64,000 bases of DNA from Pontibacter sp. E15-1. GTDB taxonomy: Bacteria > Bacteroidota > Bacteroidia > Cytophagales > Hymenobacteraceae. A program made the translations under genes and the position numbers. The stretch covers positions 18,318 to 82,317 of the forward strand of contig NZ_JAKVIR010000005.1 of the NCBI RefSeq assembly GCF_022601975.1. The letters are read 5' to 3'. This document shows, in pieces, positions 28,662-39,300 of the stretch; position 1 is the first letter of the stretch, and each line of letters starts with the position of its first letter. Below the pieces are notes generated by a model. The model saw only the letters and a list, made by a program, of their open reading frames with translations. It did not search any database and was not told the origin of the DNA.

Positions 28662-28889
28662 ATGAATAGAAAATATCTGGTTGACACCACCACGCGCGAA
28701 TATCTGTGCGTAGCGCTTCAGAAAGGACAGGAATGGGAACCCAACAATCAGGATTCCCTGCCAAGCTTCATGGGCTCGCGCGCAAACAAGAACGAAGCGG
28801 ATTTTGAATTAATCTCCGGCGAATACAACGACAACTCCTTTTTTGAGAAATGGATTCGCAATGGCACCAACTTCTTATTCCGCTACTAG
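28662..28889 (+). CDS. small hypothetical protein between two cold-shock genes
   Basis: 75 residues, acidic and aromatic, with no signal peptide or membrane segment. It starts MNRKYLVDTTTREYLCVALQ and contains EWEPNNQDSLPSFMG and FFEKWIRNGTNFLFRY. I do not recognise the family. The composition and clean start/stop suggest a real cytoplasmic gene. It lies 76 nt downstream of the cold-shock terminator and 135 nt before a second cold-shock-domain gene, so a link to cold or growth-phase response is possible but only from position. Confidence 0.6.
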   Translation: MNRKYLVDTTTREYLCVALQKGQEWEPNNQDSLPSFMGSRANKNEADFELISGEYNDNSFFEKWIRNGTNFLFRY

Positions 28890-29024
28890 TTGCGCCTTAA
28901 AACCATTTAAGCCGTAACAAATAGTATACTTCCTGATGCCAAGCCCCGACTAGCTTGCAGTGGGGCAGGCAAACAGGAATAACACACAGGCACTAAAATA
29001 TTTTTAACAAAACGAAATCAATTT

Positions 29025-29483
29025 ATGGGTAGATCACAGGCGACCTTTGGTAAAAAGGAAAACGAAAAGAAAAGACTGCAGAAGAGAAAAGACAAAGAGC
29101 AAAAGAAAGAGGAACGCAAGGCCAACACCAACAATGGCAAGAACCTCGATGAGATGATGGCTTATGTGGACGAAAACGGAAACATTTCCGCTACGCCTCC
29201 GGATCCAACGAAAAAGAAGAAGGTAATCAAGCAGGAAGACATTCAGATCGGCGTTCCGAAGCAGGAAGACCTCGAACCGGTGGACGTTGTAAGAAAAGGG
29301 ACCGTTACGTTCTTCAATGAGTCCAAAGGCTACGGCTTTATTAAGGATTCTGAGACCCAGGAAAGCGTTTTCGTGCACCTGAACGGTCTGATTGACAATG
29401 TAAAAGAAGCTGACAAGGTAACCTTCGAGGTTGAAATGGGCCAGAAAGGACCCAATGCCGTGTTGGTACGGCTAGCCGTTTAG
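29025..29483 (+). CDS. cold-shock-domain protein with basic N-terminal extension
   Basis: 152 residues. Residues 1-~35 are an extremely Lys/Arg/Glu-rich segment (KKENEKKRLQKRKDKEQKKE), followed by a linker (about 36-85) and a C-terminal cold-shock domain (about 87-152; RKGTVTFFNESKGYGFIKD, SVFVHLNGL). RNP1 is KGYGFIKD and RNP2 is VFVHL. The basic region probably adds nucleic-acid affinity or ribosome contact. This two-part architecture occurs in Bacteroidota. It probably acts on RNA in the cytoplasm, but its target is unknown. It is related to the 63-residue cold-shock protein 500 nt upstream, though transcription is likely separate because a terminator lies between them. Confidence 0.88.
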   Translation: MGRSQATFGKKENEKKRLQKRKDKEQKKEERKANTNNGKNLDEMMAYVDENGNISATPPDPTKKKKVIKQEDIQIGVPKQEDLEPVDVVRKGTVTFFNESKGYGFIKDSETQESVFVHLNGLIDNVKEADKVTFEVEMGQKGPNAVLVRLAV

Positions 29484-30191
29484 GCTTTTGTTTTTCTGTT
29501 TCACTAAACGTTTTTTGAGAGGCCTTGAACAAGCCCCTGAAGCTGTTTTGTATGGCAGACATACCTTGCAGCAGTAAAGACTTTGCACGCTTTAGAGTGC
29601 GCAACCTGAAAGGGTATGCAAACTGCATATAGCTGGTTTTCAGAAGTTGTTTTGCCTGGCGATCCTGAATCCAATGTGATATGCTTAAGCCATCTTTTTG
29701 CTTCATACCTTTACCTAGAGACATATAGCACACCTATTTTTTTGAAGTGTTTCCCTTAAAAAGCCGCTCCATATATTTATATAGAACGGCTTTTTCAATT
29801 TATATACCCTTAAGTCCTCCCTTGCCCAAAATGTTTCTCCCCGAAGCACCTTCTCCGGATTCAGTTTAAACAATTTGTAAAGCCAATCTGCTCCTTTTAG
29901 CTCCAACCGTGAATAAAATAGCAAATGACTGACTTCCAGTTGACATGATGCTGACTATACCTTGTAAGGCCATATTAGTATAAAAATTTCATGCTATAAT
30001 TTAAACTATGTTCTAACAAAATTCTTATAGCTATATATAAACACTTAAAATTCATATATATGTTTTAAGTATGAATATATTTGTCAAATAAAAACATTTA
30101 ATAATACCAAATAGTAGCACCCTACGAGTATGTGTTTTATATTCAGCCCTAATTCACCGCTTCAGTACAGTATTCAGCTTAAAACATCCAG
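29484..30191. other. intergenic region with a terminator, no gene recognised
   Basis: About 700 nt. Apart from the hairpin at 29758-29795 nothing is called. The final 200 nt before the lipoprotein gene are very AT-rich and probably hold its promoter. Frames of 69 and 130 codons on the minus strand are rejected: the first runs through the terminator, the second overlaps the cold-shock gene. Confidence 0.4.
29758..29795. terminator. bidirectional intrinsic terminator
   Basis: AAAAAGCCG at 29758-29766 pairs with CGGCTTTTT at 29787-29795, with extra AT pairing in the loop. The A-run/T-run symmetry allows use in both directions. It lies 275 nt after the cold-shock-domain gene, the nearest upstream gene. 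Confidence 0.65.
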
Positions 30192-31013
30192 ATGATGAAC
30201 AAACCGTCACATATAGTATGGGTCTTTTTGATAGGGACAATGATGTGTGCGGTAGCCTGCCAGTCGAAGCAGGTAGAAAGAGACTTTGAGCAAAAATGCA
30301 GGCTGGTGGCAATAAAATCCGACAAGTCTTCGTGGCTCGCGGAGTACAATGCCGCAGGGTTTATAACAAAAATTACCATAACAGGCTTGAAAGGTGATTC
30401 GGCAGTGTATACGTATACCTATACCCCAGACCATTTGCTTGCCAGGGAGGTGTTTTCTTTGGGTGGGGAGGTTATTTGCACCCAGTACTATGGGTATGAA
30501 AATGGCGTATTGATGACACGGAAATCCAAGTATGGAAATGGCAACACAGCCACTGCCTGGTATAGTTATAACAGGAATCAACAGCTTACCCAGATCACGG
30601 GCATTAATCAGTTTACCGGTGTTGAGTCTAAAACAGTTTTTAACTACGACCAGAAGGGCAACATCATCGGGGAATCCTACTTCTACGACTCCGCAGAAGG
30701 CGTTACCTGCCAGATAAATTATAAAAACTATGACGACAAGCGCAACCCATTGCTAACGCTCAAAGGCCTCGCTGACGTAAAACTGTGGATGTCCTTCTAT
30801 AAATTAGGTAGCCGGAACAACCCCGGCCAAATCGAGTGCATTAATTATTATGATACCGACGGCGATGGACTTGATGACCCGAACAGGGACACTGACTTAC
30901 GTTATACCTACATGTATAATGATGGCTACCCAATCCGTATAAAAGAGGTTATTTTGGCTGGTCGCACCAACGATCCCCCTAAAGAAACCCTCTACTCTTT
31001 TATCTACGAGTAA
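30192..31013 (+). CDS. hypothetical lipoprotein with YD-like repeats
   Basis: 273 residues. The signal sequence ends in a lipobox (MCAVAC, Cys at about 23), so the mature protein is probably lipid-anchored in the periplasm or outer membrane. The body has repeated short Tyr-rich segments (EYNAAGFITKI, YSYNRNQQLTQI, FNYDQKGNIIGES) that resemble the YD/RHS-type beta-strand repeats seen in many Bacteroidota lipoproteins. A possible calcium-binding loop, DTDGDGLDDP, lies near residue 225. The first two codons are ATG ATG, so the start could be 30195. No enzymatic motif. It is monocistronic as far as can be seen; function unknown. Confidence 0.75.
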   Translation: MMNKPSHIVWVFLIGTMMCAVACQSKQVERDFEQKCRLVAIKSDKSSWLAEYNAAGFITKITITGLKGDSAVYTYTYTPDHLLAREVFSLGGEVICTQYYGYENGVLMTRKSKYGNGNTATAWYSYNRNQQLTQITGINQFTGVESKTVFNYDQKGNIIGESYFYDSAEGVTCQINYKNYDDKRNPLLTLKGLADVKLWMSFYKLGSRNNPGQIECINYYDTDGDGLDDPNRDTDLRYTYMYNDGYPIRIKEVILAGRTNDPPKETLYSFIYE

Positions 31014-31234
31014 ACGGCAGTCTTTATACCACTCCTCCCCCCTCTCCAAACACAGCGCTCTTCTTAATGAGCTTTGCCTGATTCCGGAAAAGGCAGGCTG
31101 CCCTCCTGTTTCTTTCATGGGCATGAGGCCATACCGGCTTGTTTTAATACTTTTGGGGTAGCATCCTGCACAGGGGTAAGGTGCAGTGCAGCGACGCTTC
31201 ACCCCTGCGGGTGAACCACTTTGCAATCGTGTTT

Positions 31235-32218
31235 ATGAGTTTATTGAAAGTTGAGGGCATCAGTATAAAAGAGAACGGGCGTTTTGCGTTGCAAGACGTT
31301 GGTTTCGCGCAGCAGGAACTTCAGAATCTCGCCATCGCCGGTGAAACGGGTGCGGGCAAAAGCACGCTTCTTAAGATCGTGGCCGGTTTTGTGCAGCCGG
31401 ATGCCGGGGAGGTTTACTTCGAGCAGACGCGGGTAAAAGGTCCTGCCGAAAAACTGGTGCCGGGCCATGCGGGCATCGCATACCTCTCGCAGCAGTTCGA
31501 GCTTCCGAAGTCGCTGCGGGTTGAGCAGGTGCTGCGGTATGCGAATACCCTGGGGCGACAGGAAGCGGCGAGGCTGTATGAAGTGTGTCGGATCGATCAC
31601 CTCCTGGACCGACGCACCGACCATTTGTCCGGCGGGGAACGGCAACGCATCGCACTGGCCCGCCTGCTTACCTCCTCTCCCAGATTGCTGCTGCTCGACG
31701 AGCCGTACTCAAACCTCGACAGGGTACACAAGGACATCCTGAAATCTGTTATCCAAGATATAGGCGAGCAACTTAGCATCACCTGCACGCTTATCTCACA
31801 CGATCCGCACGACACGCTTTCCTGGGCTGATGAAATTCTCGTGCTGCAGGAAGGTCAGGTACAGCAACAGGCACCGCCGGAACTGATTTACCGGCAGCCT
31901 GCAAACGAGTACACGGCGGCCCTTTTTGGAAGTTATACCCTTCTCCCGCCCACTGCATCCGCCGCTTTCTCCCGTTACCTGGGCCTGCCCCAGAACGGAA
32001 AGCGCATGCTTATCCGCCCGGAGAACGTCAGGGTAGCGCAGGAGGTGAGCCAGGGTATGCCCGGCACTGTAGAAAGCGTGCGCTTTTTTGGCAGCTATTA
32101 CGAACTGGCCATACATCTGGCAGATGTGACCATCAAAGCTAAAACAACAGAAGCCAATGCAGCCAAAGGCGACACGCGGTATATAACCGTAGCTCCTGAC
32201 AAGGTATGGTATTTATAA
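31235..32218 (+). CDS. ABC transporter ATP-binding protein, PotA/FbpC-like
   Basis: About 327 residues from the ATG at 31235; the frame is open to 31181, but the extra 18 residues precede the normal domain start (MSLLKVEGISI). The ATPase domain has Walker A GETGAGKST, signature LSGGERQRIALAR, Walker B LLLLDEP and the H-loop SHDP. The C-terminal ~90 residues (RMLIRPENVRV, GTVESVRFFGSYYELAIHL) are a TOBE-type domain as in importers of iron, polyamines or molybdate. No permease or binding-protein gene is adjacent, so the substrate is undetermined and the ATPase must pair with a permease encoded elsewhere, or has another role. Confidence 0.85.
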   Translation: MSLLKVEGISIKENGRFALQDVGFAQQELQNLAIAGETGAGKSTLLKIVAGFVQPDAGEVYFEQTRVKGPAEKLVPGHAGIAYLSQQFELPKSLRVEQVLRYANTLGRQEAARLYEVCRIDHLLDRRTDHLSGGERQRIALARLLTSSPRLLLLDEPYSNLDRVHKDILKSVIQDIGEQLSITCTLISHDPHDTLSWADEILVLQEGQVQQQAPPELIYRQPANEYTAALFGSYTLLPPTASAAFSRYLGLPQNGKRMLIRPENVRVAQEVSQGMPGTVESVRFFGSYYELAIHLADVTIKAKTTEANAAKGDTRYITVAPDKVWYL

Positions 32219-32535
32219 AACCTAAAAGCAATACATACAAATTGGCTACGGCCTTGTAGCGTAAGCTCTCTATGTTATTTCTTGGTGTTGAGTGCTGTAG
32301 CTGGCTTTTCGCTCTACGTCTAGGGCAGAGGGCTCGCCAAAAACTCAACACCACGAGACTTCGGTCTGTACATTACAGCAACACTTGAATTAAGCAATTC
32401 ATTATCAGGCATTTGATAATGGTGACAATTTCCGAGGTTGAGTTATAGAGCTCTCGTAATGGTTCTCCTTCATTACTGGCAGGATAGCGTAAAGGCATTG
32501 TCCTCTTTTGACACGGCGTGCTACCACTGTGGCAT
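32219..32535. other. intergenic region between convergent genes
   Basis: About 317 nt. A 9-nt inverted repeat, GGTGTTGAG at 32284-32292 and CTCAACACC at 32344-32352, encloses 51 nt and is the only structure noted; it could be chance. No clear terminator with a T-run was found. Confidence 0.35.
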
Positions 32536-35220
32536 CTAGTAAACGAGCAGCCGCTGAAGCGATTTACCGGAAGCGCCTTGCACTTGCACAAAATACATCC
32601 CTTTCGCGAGTTGCGTTGGCGGAAGCACTTGTAGCTGCGCAGCTCCATACACGTTTGCGGAAGTGGTCAGGGTATGAAGCAGGCGACCCGTCATGTCCAC
32701 CACAACCAGTCGAATTTCCTCTTCTGGCGCATACCCCTTTACAGACACATAAAGCCAGCTGCCACTGTTTGGGTTAGGGTATACCGTCATCTCATGACTC
32801 AGGGCAGCCGCGCTTGGTTTTATCGCGAGGCCGCTAGAAATGGCAGAAGTCTGTCGCACCGCGATGGCCGAGATGATCGCGTTGTTTTCAAGCGAAGTAA
32901 AGTCGATGTTAAGCATACCGTCTTCTACGTTAATGTTAGGGTATGATTTTACAACTGCGCTACCGGCACCCGATTCTTTGTAAATGTCATAGTTGCTGAG
33001 AATGCGCTGCCCCTCCACATCCACGTGGAAGACCCTTTTGCCCACAGCACCAGGGGCGCTACTTCCGGGTGCCCCAAAGTATGGTTCCACAAAATGCAAT
33101 TCCAGGGTATAGATGCCAGCAACGCCTACAGGTATGGCATAACTGAATGGAGCGCCCGATTGGGCATACCGGTAAGTGAGGTAAAGGGGATCCTCAGTGG
33201 TCCCCGCCACGTTGAAGGATTTCGACGAAACGACTCCACCGGAAGCATATGTGTCGGGTCCCCATGTTTGCCCTTTGCTGTCAGTATACCCTTTCCCCCC
33301 AACATTCACAAGCAACCCTTGGGAGAGCGGCACGTCGCCCGTTTTGCGTACTTTTACAGCCGAAATAACCGCATTGTTGGTAACGGAAGTGAAAAGTACT
33401 TGCAATATCCCGTCTGTTACGGATATATTTTCATAGGACTGTATCACGGCCCTGCCATACCCATGTGCCGCATACAAGTCGTAGTTGGTAATTACGCGTT
33501 TGCCTTCCAGGTCCACATGAAACTGCCGTGCTCCTGCGCGCTTGTAATAGGGCTCCATAAAATGCAGTTCTACTGTGTACTCCCCCGGCTCAGCCACCGG
33601 TATATTGTAACTGAAAGGTGACCCGGCGGCAGACGAGTTTGGCCCTTTCGCAAACCGGTAAGTAAGGTAAAGAGCATCGTTGGAGGTGCCGAGCACATCG
33701 AACGACTTGGAGGAGGTTACCCCCCCGGAAAAAAAGGCATCAGCCTGCCATGCCTCCCCGCTACCGTCCGTGATTTTTTGTCCACCGGCATTCACCAGCA
33801 CCGGTTCCGGCTTAGGCTTCGGCACATCGCCCACCCTAAGGGTCACGCAGAAACTGGCGCTCGTGTAAGCTTGCGCTGTGTTTGTGGCTTTAGCGGTGAC
33901 AGTGGCCGTGTACTCACCATCTGCCAATCCTGATGCGTCCATCACCGCCTCAACATATACTGCCGATTGCACGGCTCGTCCGGTTGCGTTTGCGGTGATG
34001 CGCAGCCACGGGGCATCCGATGCTATGGTATAGCTCGTTTCCCCTTCGAGGGTATACAACAGGTTTTTTAACACTTTGGTCTGGCCATTTTGGAGCACTT
34101 CGGTGTAGCAGGAGGCGCTAAAGCCCAACACGTAAGGAATATTGCGGCTAAAGGAGCGGGTATAGGTTTCCACCCGCGTGTCCGTGTTGCCGATTTTCCC
34201 GCAGGCAGCCACAAAAGTCTCATCGATTACTCTGGCTCCAATACCGATATATCCGTTTGAGCTTGTTCCTTCGTTCTGGGGCAACTCAAAAGCCGCGTTA
34301 TCCCAGGAGCCCGGCCCGCCATTTGCGGCCGGGGTGAAGATCGTTACCTTATCCGTGGCCCCGTCTCCACCAGACATATAAATCTTGCCATCTACCGGAA
34401 AAGTGGACGCTTCGCAGTGCGAACGCACCGTAGGCAGATCGGCTAGGCGGGTCCATTCGTCTTTTAGCGGGTCATAGGCATGGGAATAGCGCTGGTCCTG
34501 CCCGCCCCCGCAATCGTGCCCGAACTGGCCGCCCATGGCATAAATCTTACCCCCGAGCACAGTAGTGCTGAGATGGTTACGCTTCATCGGCATCGGTGCG
34601 CGTGAATTTTCCCAATTTATACCCGAAGCATTTTCCAGCCAGGCGTCCACGTTCAGGGTCAGGTGGTAAGTGTCCTGGTCATTGTCGCAGGGATTATACA
34701 CAAAACCGCCGAACACATGGAGCGTGCGCCCCAGCAAGGCCGCCCCGCCCCCGCCCCAGGGCAGTGCTTCCCCGGTTGCCGGGTCAATCAGTTCAGGTCC
34801 TGCAGCCCACGTATTCGCCTTAAGGTCATAAATCCATACCTCACTGGTCAGGGGCCCACTTGTATTCTCAAGCCTGCCGCCAATCAGCCACACTTTATCG
34901 TCTACCAGCACGCAGCCCTGATGCGTTACTGCCTTGCCCTCCGGCATAGGGGCCAGTTGCTCCCATACATCCGTTGCCGGATCATAGGCCTCACTCACAG
35001 CAGCGATAGTTGGCCAAACCCCAAACCCTGTAAAAAAGTAAATTTTACCATCATAGAGCACACTGGCCATCTCTCCCCTCTTGAAGTCGGCATCCTTTTG
35101 GCGGTTCCATTGGGCCGATGCCGTTAATGACAGCAACAGCAGTATGGGTAGTATCCAGTAAATTTCGAGACGCTTATTTTTTGATTGGGGCAGAAATAGA
35201 CCGCGTGCTAATTTTTCCAT
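32536..35220 (-). CDS. secreted Kelch/malectin protein with T9SS sorting domain
   Basis: 894 residues. The signal peptide spans about 1-37 (LLLLSLTASAQ). A Kelch beta-propeller covers about 40-330, with repeats such as GKIYFFTGFG, DKVWLIGGR, GRTLHVFGG, GKIYAMGGQ and GKIYMSGGD. An Ig-like domain (about 345-470, SFSRNIPYVLGF to VTLRVGD) is followed by two malectin domains (about 478-640 and 645-810), each starting VNAGG or VNVGG and containing SKSFxV, YTVELHF or YTLELHF and NNAxISAxxVR. The C-terminus (about 823-894, TVYPNPNSG) is a type A T9SS sorting domain. Malectin domains bind carbohydrate and Kelch propellers mediate binding or galactose oxidase-like catalysis, but no copper-site residues were identified. 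A surface carbohydrate-binding protein is the safest reading. Confidence 0.88.
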   Translation of the reverse strand: MEKLARGLFLPQSKNKRLEIYWILPILLLLSLTASAQWNRQKDADFKRGEMASVLYDGKIYFFTGFGVWPTIAAVSEAYDPATDVWEQLAPMPEGKAVTHQGCVLVDDKVWLIGGRLENTSGPLTSEVWIYDLKANTWAAGPELIDPATGEALPWGGGGAALLGRTLHVFGGFVYNPCDNDQDTYHLTLNVDAWLENASGINWENSRAPMPMKRNHLSTTVLGGKIYAMGGQFGHDCGGGQDQRYSHAYDPLKDEWTRLADLPTVRSHCEASTFPVDGKIYMSGGDGATDKVTIFTPAANGGPGSWDNAAFELPQNEGTSSNGYIGIGARVIDETFVAACGKIGNTDTRVETYTRSFSRNIPYVLGFSASCYTEVLQNGQTKVLKNLLYTLEGETSYTIASDAPWLRITANATGRAVQSAVYVEAVMDASGLADGEYTATVTAKATNTAQAYTSASFCVTLRVGDVPKPKPEPVLVNAGGQKITDGSGEAWQADAFFSGGVTSSKSFDVLGTSNDALYLTYRFAKGPNSSAAGSPFSYNIPVAEPGEYTVELHFMEPYYKRAGARQFHVDLEGKRVITNYDLYAAHGYGRAVIQSYENISVTDGILQVLFTSVTNNAVISAVKVRKTGDVPLSQGLLVNVGGKGYTDSKGQTWGPDTYASGGVVSSKSFNVAGTTEDPLYLTYRYAQSGAPFSYAIPVGVAGIYTLELHFVEPYFGAPGSSAPGAVGKRVFHVDVEGQRILSNYDIYKESGAGSAVVKSYPNINVEDGMLNIDFTSLENNAIISAIAVRQTSAISSGLAIKPSAAALSHEMTVYPNPNSGSWLYVSVKGYAPEEEIRLVVVDMTGRLLHTLTTSANVYGAAQLQVLPPTQLAKGMYFVQVQGASGKSLQRLLVY

Positions 35221-36353
35221 AATCCTTATTTTAGTGCATTACAATCAGCTTATATGCCGGGTTAAGGGTACAAATAACCGGAATTTAGCGCACGCTACCA
35301 GGCACACATCATTGTTCCGGACGTACCTCCTATCGCGGGGTCAGGCAGCCGTACTGCATGCTTTCATAAGCACAGAATATGATCTATTCTGAAAAGTCTG
35401 CCATCTTCTATATAAAAAGGAAGGCAAAAGAGTACATAAGCTGCAGAACGGCAGAGATGGGGTGGGAACTCCTTGCCGCCTAATTGGGAAAACTACTGGC
35501 TTACTTTACCGTCGTTTCTAATTCAAATCGGTAAGTTTTTGCAGCCTCAGCCTACGGGTTAGCAACGTCGCTCTTCAAAAATTTTATGCGATTCTTAAGA
35601 AGTATAATTACAAGCATGTAACTATAAAGTTGAAAACTTAAGCGTATTAAATTGAAAAACAGTACCTTATACGTTTTATATTGTTGTTTATACGATTCCA
35701 GTTAAATTTCATCGATACAGGCTTGGCCAATTGCAAGCCTTGTAATGTAAATACTTATAAATCGACTGCTAACGATCACGTTATACATTTCAGCTTGTCT
35801 TAGTCGAAACCAGATTCCATAACACGGTAAATAGAACGGTTATGCAGAAAACGCCAGAACATCATCACATCAAACTTTACACAGTCCATCCTGAACATCC
35901 TGCAAAGCCAAAATGCTTAGGTTTCTTTAACTACCTGAATCTAAATTTCATAGATAACTATAGGCTCACGATTCACATTCCTGCATGTAAAGCTTTCTTA
36001 CAATTATTTCGAAAAATAACATAACATCTTGAACTAATTATATATTTTATAAGTATAAACTGAATTATATTGTTTGATAACAATAGACTTTCTTTATATG
36101 TGAAAACTATATTCTCAAGTATCAATTCTGCGTCATTTTTTAGCATCTTATTATTTTTGACAGCATGGTGTATACCACCAATAACAGCTGGTATAGATAA
36201 GCTCTACTATGCCTTAGCTAGCATATCCATACTGTCGTTAAAGCTTAAGCCTTTTACATGAATTTCGGTTCAGGACCACCTATATTTTAAAAATCAGAAA
36301 GAAAACATCCTTGTAGTTAAGCCCCCCTATTAAATTCTTTTTAAGAATGAATC
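35221..36353. other. AT-rich region between divergent T9SS protein genes
   Basis: About 1.1 kb, increasingly AT-rich towards 36.3 kb. Frames of 60 and 63 codons (35842-36024, 36070-36261) have no recognisable features and are not called. One exact TAnnTTTG match (TATTTTTG, 36152-36159) lies about 195 nt before the next start codon, but in such AT-rich DNA it may be chance. It probably holds the promoters of both flanking genes. Confidence 0.4.
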
Positions 36354-39300
36354 ATGAAGCTACCCATGAATAACTGTTACTCTCAAAGACCGACAACACC
36401 ATATACTATTGCATCTATATACCGGATTATATTTGCGACCTTCATCATCCTAACAGGCATGCTAGCGCCACCAGCGATGGGCTACTCTCCTACCGTCTGG
36501 AGCGGCGATGCTTCAGCTGCGGATAATCCATTGGCCGTGAGTATAAAGCGCGACAAGGCCTTTTCCTCCCCCCTTGCCGCTGCTTTTCAGACCACTGAGG
36601 ACCTGGTCTCTGGTGTGGCGGCCAGCAGCGGGCGGAGCTACGCGCTAGGCCAGCTCGCCGTGGGCGTGGCCCACTACACCGACCGTGCCTATATCGTCAC
36701 CTCCGTGCCCACGGCCCTGGCCGGTGCGGCCATGGTGCGCACGGCCAATGATGACAAGAAGAGCACGGCAGCCGCCCTGCTGAGCTTCCAGCTCTCCGCG
36801 CCCGCCACCCTCTACGTGGCCTACGACCCCAGGGCCACCGCCCTGCCCGCCTGGATGAGCGGCTGGCTCAAGCTACCGGACCAGGTCGGCGTCAACGACT
36901 CCAAGATCGGCCACATGAGCCTCTACAGCAAGGCCTTCCCCGCCGGGAGCGTGAGCCTGGGGGGCAACCTGCAGGCTCCGGCCTCCGGGGCCGAGAACAA
37001 CTACTTCGTCCTGGCCAAGGCCGTTGACCAGGCCGCACAGTATACCCTAACGGTGAGCGCAGGCGCTGGCGGCACCGTGGCCAGGAGTCCCGACCAGCCC
37101 GCCTACGACGGGGGCACCTCCGTGACCCTGACGGCAACCCCGGACCAGGGCTACGTGTTCACGGGCTGGAGCGGCGACGCCTCGGGCACAACCAACCCCC
37201 TGGCCGTGACCATGAACCGCGACAAGGCCGTCTCCGCAACCTTCGCCCAACAGACCGCGGACCTGGTCTCTGGCGTGGCGGCTAGCAGCGGGCGGAGCTA
37301 CGCGCTAGGCCAGCTCGCCGTAGGCGTGGCCCATTACACCGACCGTGCCTATATCGTCACCTCCGTGCCCACGGCGCTGGCCGGTGCGGCCATAGTGCGC
37401 ACGGCCAACGACGACAAGCGCAGCACCGCGGCCGCCCTGCTGAGTTTCCAGCTCTCCGCTCCCACCACCCTCTACGTGGCCTATGACCCCAGGGCCATCG
37501 CCCTGCCCGCCTGGATGAGCGGCTGGCTCAAGCTACCGGACCAGGTCGGCGTCAACGACTCCAAGATCGGCCACATGAGCCTCTACAGCAAGGCCTTCCC
37601 CGCCGGGAGCGTGAGCCTGGGGGGCAACCTGCAGGCTCCGGCCTCCGGGGCCGAGAACAACTACTTCGTCCTGGCCAAGGCCGTTGACCAGGCCGCACAG
37701 TATACCCTAACGGTGAGCGCAGGCGCTGGCGGCACCGTGGCCAGGAGTCCCGACCAGCCCGCCTACGACGGGGGCACCTCCGTGACCCTGACGGCAACCC
37801 CGGACCAGGGCTACGTGTTCACGGGCTGGAGCGGCGACGCCTCGGGCACAACCAACCCCCTGGCCGTGACCATGAACCGCGACAAGGCCGTCTCCGCAAC
37901 CTTCGCCCAACAGACCGCGGACCTGGTTTCCGGCGTGGCGGCCAGCAGCGGGCGGAGCTACGCGCTAGGCCAGCTCGCCGTGGGCGTGGCCCACTACACC
38001 GACCGCACTTATACCGTTAAAAGCGTGCCTTCATCGCTGAGTGGTGCCACGCTTATACGTACCGCCAATGATGACAAGAAGAGCACCGCCGCCGCCCTGC
38101 TGAGCTTCGACCTCTCGGAGGCGGCCACGGTGTACGTGGCCTACGACCCGCGCGGCAGCACGCTTCCGGCGTGGCTGTCGGGCTGGCAAAAGCTTACCGA
38201 ACAGGTGGGCGTCAATGATGCCAAAATCAGCAGTATGATTCTTTACAGCAAGAGCTTTGGGGTGGGCCGCGTGAGCCTCGGGGGCAACCTGCAGGCACCG
38301 GCTTCAGGGGCCGAGAACAACTACTTCGTTCTGGCTAAGGCGTCCGGCCAGTCTGCACAGTACACGCTTGCTGTGAGCGCCGGTGCCGGCGGAACCGTTA
38401 GCCTGTCTCCTCAGAAAAGCACTTACACCTACGGAGAAACGGTTACTCTCACGGCTACTCCGGAGCAGGGCTTTGGCTTTAGCGGCTGGACAGGCGATAC
38501 GGCTACTGTTACCAATCCGCTTGTACTCCGTGTGACGAGCAATATGAGTTTGAGTGCGGGATTCACCGCAGGACAGTATACGGTTACCGCCACAGCCACC
38601 ACTGGCGGGTCGGTGAGCCTGGTTCCAGAGAAAACCTCCTACACATTCGGCGATACCATCACGCTCACAGCCACGCCCGAGCAAGGGTATACCTTCGGTG
38701 GATGGAGCGGCGACACGGTTAGCACAGAGAACCCGCTTACGCTCTACGTTAGCGGTGATGTAAACCTAAGCGCTGGATTTGAAGCGACGGCGCCTGCAAA
38801 CGTCGCGCTGACCCTGACCACCTCCGGCAACGGCAGCGTGGCCCGCAGCCCCGAGCTCAGCTCCTATCCGGCCGGTTCTCAGGTGACGCTGACCGCCACC
38901 CCGGCGCAGGGCTATGCCTTCTCCGGCTGGAGCGGCGACACCACCGCCACTGCAAACCCGCTCACCCTCACCATGGACGCCGACAAGGCCCTGACAGCTA
39001 CTTTCACACCAGCGCAATATACCGTGAGCGCCACAGCGGGCATAGGCGGGGCTGTCAGCCTGGTGCCCGAGAAAACTGGGTATGCCGAGGGCGATACGAT
39101 TACGCTGACGGCCATACCTGAGCAAGGGTATAGTTTTAACGGCTGGACAGGCGATACGGCAACCACCTTAAATCCGCTTACACTTATTGTTTCAGGGAAC
39201 CTGGCCCTTACGGCGGGCTTTTCCATGCAGCGTGAACTGTTGCTGTTTACCCCCACTTCCACCACGATTACTTTATCCCTCGGGCAACAGAAAGAACTGA

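Noticed and set aside
29715..29924. 69-codon minus-strand frame in the 29.5-30.2 kb gap
   Set aside because: It reads through a clear bidirectional terminator hairpin (29758-29795), which argues against a coding role for its second half.
36839..37927. Possible assembly error at the identical tandem repeats
   Set aside because: Flanking differences between the units (for example at 36838/37498 and 37268/37928) and the diverged third unit argue for real duplication, though long reads would be needed to be certain of the copy number.
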